The notes beneath the pieces were generated by a model. That model was given only the letters and a program-made list of their open reading frames with translations. It ran no database searches and was not told where the DNA came from. A stretch of 64,000 nucleotides of DNA from positions 62,001 through 126,000 of the forward strand of contig NZ_JHUV01000012.1 of assembly GCF_000619805.1 (NCBI RefSeq), in the 5' to 3' direction. The translations under genes and the position numbers were made by a program. This DNA comes from Sulfurihydrogenibium subterraneum DSM 15120. Its GTDB lineage: Bacteria > Aquificota > Aquificia > Aquificales > Hydrogenothermaceae. This document shows, piece after piece, positions 59,120-64,000 of this stretch. How positions within the stretch are numbered: the first letter of the stretch is position 1; every line of letters starts with the position of its first letter.

Positions 59120-60412
59120 ATGATAAAGGAAGAGATAAAGTTGAAAGAGGCTTTGATAGTTGAAGGAGGACACAAGTTAGAAGGGGTCTTAGAAGTTTCA
59201 GGTGCAAAAAATGCAGCTCTTCCAAATATGGCTGCAACAATCTTAACAGATGAAGAAGTTGTAATAGAAAACCTTCCAAATTTATTAGACATACAAACAA
59301 TGGAAAAATTACTTACAAACATTGGAGTTAAAGTAAATCACATAAAAGAAAAAACTTACAGCTTTAAGGTAGATAATATCACTTCTCTAACAGCTCCCTA
59401 TGATCTTGTAAGTAAAATGAGAGCTTCAATACTTATTCTTGGTCCTATGCTTACAAGGTTTGGATATGCAGAGGTTGCTCTTCCAGGAGGATGCTCTATA
59501 GGAACTCGTCCAGTAGACCTTCATCTAAAAGCGTTAGAAAAGATGGGAGCCCAGATAACTTTAGAACACGGATACATAAAAGCTTACGCTCCAAAAGGAT
59601 TAAAAGGAGCTCACATTTTCTTTGACAAGATAACAGTTACAGGAACAGAAAACATAATGATGGCTGCAGTTTTAGCAGAAGGTAAAACCGTTATAGAAAA
59701 TGCCGCATTGGAGCCAGAAGTAGTAGATTTAGCAGAAATGCTAAAAAAAATGGGAGCAAACATAAAAGGAGAAGGCACCCACAGAATAGAAATAGAAGGG
59801 GTTAAATCTTTAAAAGGAACTTACCACACTGTTATTCCTGACAGAATAGAGGCAGGAACTTTTGCAGTTTTATCAGCTTTAACAGATGGAAAGATAATTA
59901 TAAAAAACTATCCAAGCCACTACCTTGAATACGTTGATGAAATTTTAGAAAAGATTGGAATATCTGTAGTTAAACTTTCTGATAACGAAGTTATTATAAA
60001 AAGAAAAGATACATTAAAACCAGTTAATGTAGAAACAAAGGAGTATCCTCTATTCCCTACAGACCTGCAAGCTCAATTTATGACCTTACTTTGCTTTGCT
60101 GATGGAGTGTCAGAGATTACAGAAAATATTTTTGAAAACAGGTTTATGCACGTACCAGAGTTAAACAGGCTTGGAGCTGATATAGACATAAAAGGCAAAA
60201 CCGCCATTGTCAAACCTGTTAAAAAATTTAGTGGAGCTCACGTAAAAGCTACAGATTTAAGAGCAAGTGCTGCAATGGTAATAGCTGGTTTGGTTGCAGA
60301 AGGAGAAACAACAATCCACAGTATTTACCACTTAGACAGAGGCTATGAACACATAGATGAAAAACTAAAATCAATAGGTGCAAAAATAAGAAGAGAGGTT
60401 ATAGAAGAATAG
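59120..60412 (+). CDS. murA: UDP-N-acetylglucosamine 1-carboxyvinyltransferase
   Basis: A 430-residue enzyme for the first committed step of peptidoglycan synthesis, transfer of enolpyruvate from PEP to UDP-GlcNAc. The Lys of [16 protein letters not shown] and the catalytic loop Cys in [16 protein letters not shown] are present; presence of Cys rather than Asp predicts fosfomycin-sensitive chemistry. GAGGT site precedes the ATG. Confidence 0.97.
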   Translation: MIKEEIKLKEALIVEGGHKLEGVLEVSGAKNAALPNMAATILTDEEVVIENLPNLLDIQTMEKLLTNIGVKVNHIKEKTYSFKVDNITSLTAPYDLVSKMRASILILGPMLTRFGYAEVALPGGCSIGTRPVDLHLKALEKMGAQITLEHGYIKAYAPKGLKGAHIFFDKITVTGTENIMMAAVLAEGKTVIENAALEPEVVDLAEMLKKMGANIKGEGTHRIEIEGVKSLKGTYHTVIPDRIEAGTFAVLSALTDGKIIIKNYPSHYLEYVDEILEKIGISVVKLSDNEVIIKRKDTLKPVNVETKEYPLFPTDLQAQFMTLLCFADGVSEITENIFENRFMHVPELNRLGADIDIKGKTAIVKPVKKFSGAHVKATDLRASAAMVIAGLVAEGETTIHSIYHLDRGYEHIDEKLKSIGAKIRREVIEE

Positions 60413-60483
60413 GAAGAAAGAAAGTTTTCTTTAAAATAACACTTTTTTGTCTAATAATAAGCCTTTTTCTAACAAGTGTTTAT

Positions 60484-60756
60484 ATGCTGTTAGATAAGTA
60501 CTTTCCTTCTTCTGACTTAGACCTTTCTTTTATAGGACTTTTGGGACTTACAATTTTTCTACCGTTTTTTATTTTCAAACCTTCTTACATAAAAAACTGT
60601 TCTTCTACGATTTTTTTTATCGGACTTTTAGTATACCTGCCAATGGTAGTTATAAAATTTGATATAATTAATCTATTAATAATCTTATTTTACATTAACT
60701 TTATTAGTTATATTCTATGTAATAGGTTAAGGAGGAAGCTTGAAGAAAGAGATTAA
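60484..60756 (+). CDS. small membrane protein between murA and argS, start uncertain
   Basis: From ATG 60484 the product is 90 residues with three hydrophobic segments. The frame stays open back to 60361, and the stretch just before 60484 encodes RKKVFFKITLFCLIISLFLT, a convincing additional membrane helix with a basic start. No ATG, GTG, TTG or CTG exists in that upstream part, but an ATA codon at 60409 overlaps the murA TAG stop (ATAG) and has AGAGAGG eight bases before it. A 115-residue product with an AUA start is therefore possible. Family not recognised. It overlaps argS by 17 bases. Confidence 0.65.
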   Translation: MLLDKYFPSSDLDLSFIGLLGLTIFLPFFIFKPSYIKNCSSTIFFIGLLVYLPMVVIKFDIINLLIILFYINFISYILCNRLRRKLEERD

Positions 60757-62398
60757 ACAAAAAATAGAAGATATCTTAAAAAAAGAAGGACTGTTCTACC
60801 CTGAAATAGAAGACAAAATAAAGGTTGAACCACCAAAAGAGGAAAGCTTTGGAGATTTAGCAACTAACGTAGCATTTTTACTAACAAAACATTTAAAAGA
60901 AAAACCCCAAGACATAGCAGTTAGAATCAAATCACTCCTTGAAAAAGACCCAACCTTTAGTAAAGTAGAAGTCTTAAATGGATTTATTAATCTATTTTTA
61001 TCAGACAGTTATTATCATAGTGTTGTTAAAAAGGCAGTAGAAGAGGGAGACAGATTTGGAGAAAGTAAAGAAAAGAATAAAGGAAAGATAAACATAGAGT
61101 ATGTAAGTGCAAACCCAACTGGACCCCTTCACCTTGGACACGGTAGAGGAGCTGTAATAGGAAATCTTCTGTCTAACATGTACTCTTACATCGGATACAT
61201 AGTAGAAAGGGAGTTTTACATAAACGATGCAGGCAACCAGATAAAAAAGTTAGGTCAGTCAGTTTATGCAAGGTTTAGAGAGATAGAGGAGCCAGACTAT
61301 CCCTTCCCAGAAGATGGCTATCACGGAGAGTATATAAAAGACATTGCAAAAGAGATTTATCACTACGAAAGGGAGAAAATTTTAAGTATGTTATCAGAAG
61401 AAGACGCTATAGAGTTTTGCGCAGAGTATGCAAAAAATTACCTTTTAGATAAGATAAAAGAAGACTTAAAACTTATAAACGTAGATTTTGATATATGGAC
61501 AAGTGAAAAAAGTCTTTACCAACATGGTAAAGTAGAACAAGCGTTAAAATTCTTAGAAGAAAAAGGAATGATTTACGAAAAAGATGGTGCATTGTGGCTT
61601 AAAACTTCTACTTACGGAGATGAAAAAGACAGAGTTATAAAAAAATCAGATGGAAGTTATACATACTTTGCAGCTGATATTGCATACCACTACGATAAGT
61701 ACGAAAGAGGATACGACTTTATTATAAATGTTTGGGGAGCTGACCACCACGGCTACTTCCCAAGATTAAAAGCAGCTGTGATGGCTTTTGGAGTTAAAGA
61801 AGACTGGATAAACGTTGTTTTTATTCAGCTTGTTAAACTGTTTAAAAACGGTGAAGAAGTTAAAATGTCAAAAAGGTCTGGAGATTTTATCACTTTAAGA
61901 GAATTAGTTGAAGAGGTTGGAAAAGATGCAGTTATATACTTCTTTGCGTCAAAAGACCCCAATACCCATTTAAACTTTGATATAGACGTTGCTCTTACAA
62001 AATCCAACGAAAACCCCGTTTACTACGTCCAGTATGCCCACGCAAGAATATCAAGCGTATTTAGAGAAGCAAAAGAAAGATTTGACTTTGACCCAGAAAA
62101 AGAGTTTGAAGCTGACTTATCATTACTTATACAAGAAGAAGAAAAAAGCATTATGAAATTTTTATCAAACTTATCTCAAGAAGTAGAAGAAGCAACTTTA
62201 AAAAAAGAGCCTCATAAAATAACTTTCTTAACTTACGAGCTTGCATCAAGGTTGCATAAGTATTATTACCACCATAAATTTTTAATAGAAGATGACGAAA
62301 AGTTAATGAAGGCAAGACTATACCTTTTAAAAGCTGTTAGAAATGCACTTAGAACTTTATTTAAACTTATGGGAATAACTCCTGTGGAGAGAATGTAA
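60740..62398 (+). CDS. argS: arginyl-tRNA synthetase
   Basis: A 552-residue class I synthetase. The Arg-specific N-terminal domain (about 1-110), HIGH motif variant GPLHLGHGRGAVIGN, the KMSKR loop in EEVKMSKRSGDFITL and the C-terminal anticodon-binding helices with NPVYYVQYAHARISSV are clear. TTG start after AAGGAGG with short spacing. Overlaps the small membrane gene upstream and shares one base (TAATG) with the SPOR gene downstream. Confidence 0.97.
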   Translation: MKKEIKQKIEDILKKEGLFYPEIEDKIKVEPPKEESFGDLATNVAFLLTKHLKEKPQDIAVRIKSLLEKDPTFSKVEVLNGFINLFLSDSYYHSVVKKAVEEGDRFGESKEKNKGKINIEYVSANPTGPLHLGHGRGAVIGNLLSNMYSYIGYIVEREFYINDAGNQIKKLGQSVYARFREIEEPDYPFPEDGYHGEYIKDIAKEIYHYEREKILSMLSEEDAIEFCAEYAKNYLLDKIKEDLKLINVDFDIWTSEKSLYQHGKVEQALKFLEEKGMIYEKDGALWLKTSTYGDEKDRVIKKSDGSYTYFAADIAYHYDKYERGYDFIINVWGADHHGYFPRLKAAVMAFGVKEDWINVVFIQLVKLFKNGEEVKMSKRSGDFITLRELVEEVGKDAVIYFFASKDPNTHLNFDIDVALTKSNENPVYYVQYAHARISSVFREAKERFDFDPEKEFEADLSLLIQEEEKSIMKFLSNLSQEVEEATLKKEPHKITFLTYELASRLHKYYYHHKFLIEDDEKLMKARLYLLKAVRNALRTLFKLMGITPVERM

Positions 62399-63222
62399 TG
62401 GAAGACAGAGATTTAAAGTCAGCTGTAAAACAGATAAAACAGAAAAAGAAAAAAGAAACATTAGAAAGACTGATAATATTTTTATCTGGATTACTTATAA
62501 CACTTGTATTTATAGCTATAGGATTAAACTTTTACTCAAAATCAAATCAAACAGTTTCTGAACCTCAAGTAAAAATAGCTTCAGAAGCTGTTAAACCAAC
62601 TACTCCACCCCAACCACAAAGTTTACAAACAACTCCGCCAGTAGAACAACAGCAAAACAAACCTACTGAGACAAATCAAGTCCAACCAAGTCAAGAGAAA
62701 CAACAAGTAGAAACACAACCCCCTCAACCAAAACAAGAGACTGCAGAGAAATTAAGTCAAAAAGAAGTTAAAGAGCCAGTTAAACAGGAGCCTAAAGACC
62801 AAAGTAAAGCAGTCCAAAAAGTGGAAAAAGAAACAAAGAAAGAAAATAAAGAAAATGTTAAACAAGAATCAAAACCTTCTAACAAACCAGTAGAGAATAT
62901 AGAAAAACAACCTAAAAAAGAAGAAAAACAAACTGTAGCAATGAAGCAAGAAAATCAAGTAAAATCACCTTCTAAAAAAGAAGATTCAACAGCTAAAGAA
63001 ATAATAGAAAAAATAAAATCTGGATATTTTTCAATCCAAGTAGGAGCTTTCTCTACAAGAGAAAAAGCAGAAATAGAAAAAGTAAAGTATCCTAACGCTT
63101 ACATTATAGAAGAAGGCGGATTACATAAAGTTTTAGTAGGTAAGTTCCAAACAGAAAAAGAAGCAAGAGATTACCAAAAGGAAAGTGGTATAAAAGGGTT
63201 TATAAAAAGGTTAGGGTCTTGA
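62398..63222 (+). CDS. SPOR domain membrane protein
   Basis: A 274-residue protein. A cytoplasmic basic start (QKKKKETLERL) leads to one membrane helix (about 25-46), then a 150-residue low-complexity linker of Pro, Gln, Lys, Glu and Thr, and a C-terminal SPOR domain (about 200-274) with YFSIQVGAFSTREKAE. SPOR domains bind denuded glycan strands of septal peptidoglycan; the layout matches FtsN- or DedD-like division proteins. The linker should span the periplasm. Confidence 0.92.
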   Translation: MEDRDLKSAVKQIKQKKKKETLERLIIFLSGLLITLVFIAIGLNFYSKSNQTVSEPQVKIASEAVKPTTPPQPQSLQTTPPVEQQQNKPTETNQVQPSQEKQQVETQPPQPKQETAEKLSQKEVKEPVKQEPKDQSKAVQKVEKETKKENKENVKQESKPSNKPVENIEKQPKKEEKQTVAMKQENQVKSPSKKEDSTAKEIIEKIKSGYFSIQVGAFSTREKAEIEKVKYPNAYIIEEGGLHKVLVGKFQTEKEARDYQKESGIKGFIKRLGS

Positions 63223-63869
63223 TAGAATACCTTATCCCTCCTCTTACAGGAGCTTTTATAGGCTATGTGACAAACTGGCTTGCTATAAAAATGTTATTTA
63301 GACCTTACAACGAAGTAAGAATGTTTGGAATAAAAATGCCATTTACTCCCGGTTTAATTCCTAAAAGAAGAGATGAGATAGCAAATTCTATAGCAAAAGT
63401 TATCCGCCACCATCTTATAAACCCTGAGAACCTACACAGGCTCTTTATGGAAAGCTCATACAAAGAAGTTTTAGAAAACAAGTTAAACAGTGTAGTTGAA
63501 GAGATTGTTAACAAACTACTTTTAAATCTAAAAGAAGAGGTAGAAACAAAAGTAAAAATATCATTTTTGTCAGGCTACACAGATAAAATTCTTCAATCTC
63601 TATCTGATAAAATAAAGCCAATTATTATGGAAAAATCTCAGCAATCAATAAAAGAAAACTTAGAAAAGCACATAGAAGAAGAACTTCCACAGCTTCTTGC
63701 ATCGTTAGACGTTGAAAAAGTAATTTATGAAACTCTCTCTTCTATAGACATAAAACAACTTGAAGATATAGTCTTAGGATTTTCTGAAAAACAGTTAAAA
63801 CACATAACTTACTTAGGTGGGGTGATAGGCTTTTTTATAGGATTACTACAACTTCTTTTTAATTATTGA
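63219..63869 (+). CDS. DUF445 membrane protein
   Basis: A 216-residue protein with DUF445 start YLIPPLTGAFIGYVTNWLAIKMLFRP and MPFTPGLIPKRRDEIANSIAKVI, a helical middle, and a C-terminal membrane helix (about 196-215). It is shorter than many relatives but complete. The start TTG overlaps the SPOR stop as TTGA. Function unknown; family proteins are conserved in many Firmicutes and thermophiles. Confidence 0.9.
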   Translation: MIEYLIPPLTGAFIGYVTNWLAIKMLFRPYNEVRMFGIKMPFTPGLIPKRRDEIANSIAKVIRHHLINPENLHRLFMESSYKEVLENKLNSVVEEIVNKLLLNLKEEVETKVKISFLSGYTDKILQSLSDKIKPIIMEKSQQSIKENLEKHIEEELPQLLASLDVEKVIYETLSSIDIKQLEDIVLGFSEKQLKHITYLGGVIGFFIGLLQLLFNY

Positions 63870-63924
63870 AAATTTTTTTATTCACACTAAATTTAATAAT
63901 TGCTTTACACTAAAAGGTGAGTAG

Positions 63925-64000
63925 ATGGCTATATCCCCAGAGACTGTAGAAGAAGTAAACAGAGTAGCAAACGTTTATGATGTAATATCAGATTATTTAA
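63925..64000 (+). CDS. dnaG: DNA primase DnaG, N-terminal fragment cut by the window end
   Basis: Only the first 25 codons are visible. They read AISPETVEEVNRVANVYDVISDYL, matching the start of DnaG, in which a helix with E-x-V-x3-V-D-I-V-x-V-I-S-x-Y precedes the zinc domain. AGGTGA precedes the ATG. It probably follows DUF445 in a separate or same transcript. The remaining protein lies outside the window. Confidence 0.75.
   Translation, partial: MAISPETVEEVNRVANVYDVISDYL

Noticed and set aside
58467-59322. Minus-strand frames of 75-90 residues opposite prmC and murA
   Set aside because: They are antisense to two enzymes with clear motifs and have no features of their own.

Overview
The window looks like chromosome from a thermophilic, AT-rich member of the Aquificota, most likely a Sulfurihydrogenibium-like species of the Hydrogenothermaceae. 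This rests on the low GC content, the Lys/Ile/Glu-rich proteins, a TusA-type sulfur carrier, futalosine-pathway menaquinone synthesis (MqnE), Gram-negative LPS genes (lptA, lptC, kdsB, Kdo/heptose-type transferases), two GH57 glucan enzymes and a type IV pilus locus. The genus is inference; the Gram-negative thermophile character is well supported.

Region 1 (1-5.0 kb): a minus-strand operon miaA-hfq-hflX-HIT-TusA/DUF3343 meets the remains of an Rpn-type nuclease gene and a plus-strand pair, a DapF homologue that has lost both catalytic cysteines and the RNA phosphodiesterase thpR. Region 2 (5.0-5.73 kb) is non-coding: a near-consensus promoter, a stretch with several inverted repeats, and a three-repeat CRISPR array without cas genes. 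Region 3 (5.7-15.6 kb) runs on the plus strand: smc-comM, an exported coiled-coil protein, a sigma-70 factor, a polysaccharide deacetylase, a glycosyltransferase, comF and a zinc-type CDF transporter. Region 4 (15.6-21.5 kb, minus) holds hemA-lptC-lptA-ExeA-like ATPase-aroA-mqnE and a small membrane protein, a mixed envelope and cofactor operon. It diverges from labA-grpE-dnaJ (21.5-23.6 kb).

Region 5 (23.6-31.7 kb) is accessory: a Ser/Trp-rich membrane-anchored repeat protein, a possible nucleotidyltransferase toxin-antitoxin pair, an AAA-ATPase/PD-(D/E)XK protein, an unknown membrane protein, a flippase, a GT4, and two decayed mobile elements. These elements border a small cassette of a CDP-alcohol phosphatidyltransferase, a methyltransferase and a cytidylyltransferase fused to a CobD/HisC-like PLP enzyme. 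I read the cassette as a possible route for making and attaching a phosphoethanolamine- or phosphocholine-type head group. Region 6 (33.5-45.3 kb, minus) combines GT2, GT9 and a DUF2723 membrane protein with two major-type pilins, minor pilins (PilX, PilW, PilV, FimT types) and PilY1: a type IV pilus with linked glycan genes. The pilin promoter is near-consensus, and a hairpin follows the first pilin gene.

Region 7 (45.4-53.2 kb, minus) has kdsB, two GH57 enzymes, a DUF29 protein and a mannose-1-phosphate guanylyltransferase with a degenerate phosphomannomutase domain. Region 8 (53.3-64 kb) has a rhodanese, an AbiEii-type nucleotidyltransferase with a small partner downstream of hisD, and a plus-strand housekeeping run: ruvB, sfsA, a TRIC channel, prmC, murA, a membrane protein, argS, a SPOR protein, DUF445 and the start of dnaG.

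Expression signals recur. Several promoters place the -10 box only 6-7 nt before an ATG that lacks a Shine-Dalgarno sequence (smc, hemA, ruvB, the genes at 24179 and 26562), which suggests leaderless mRNAs. Two genes (comF and the one after murA) appear to need AUU or AUA start codons.
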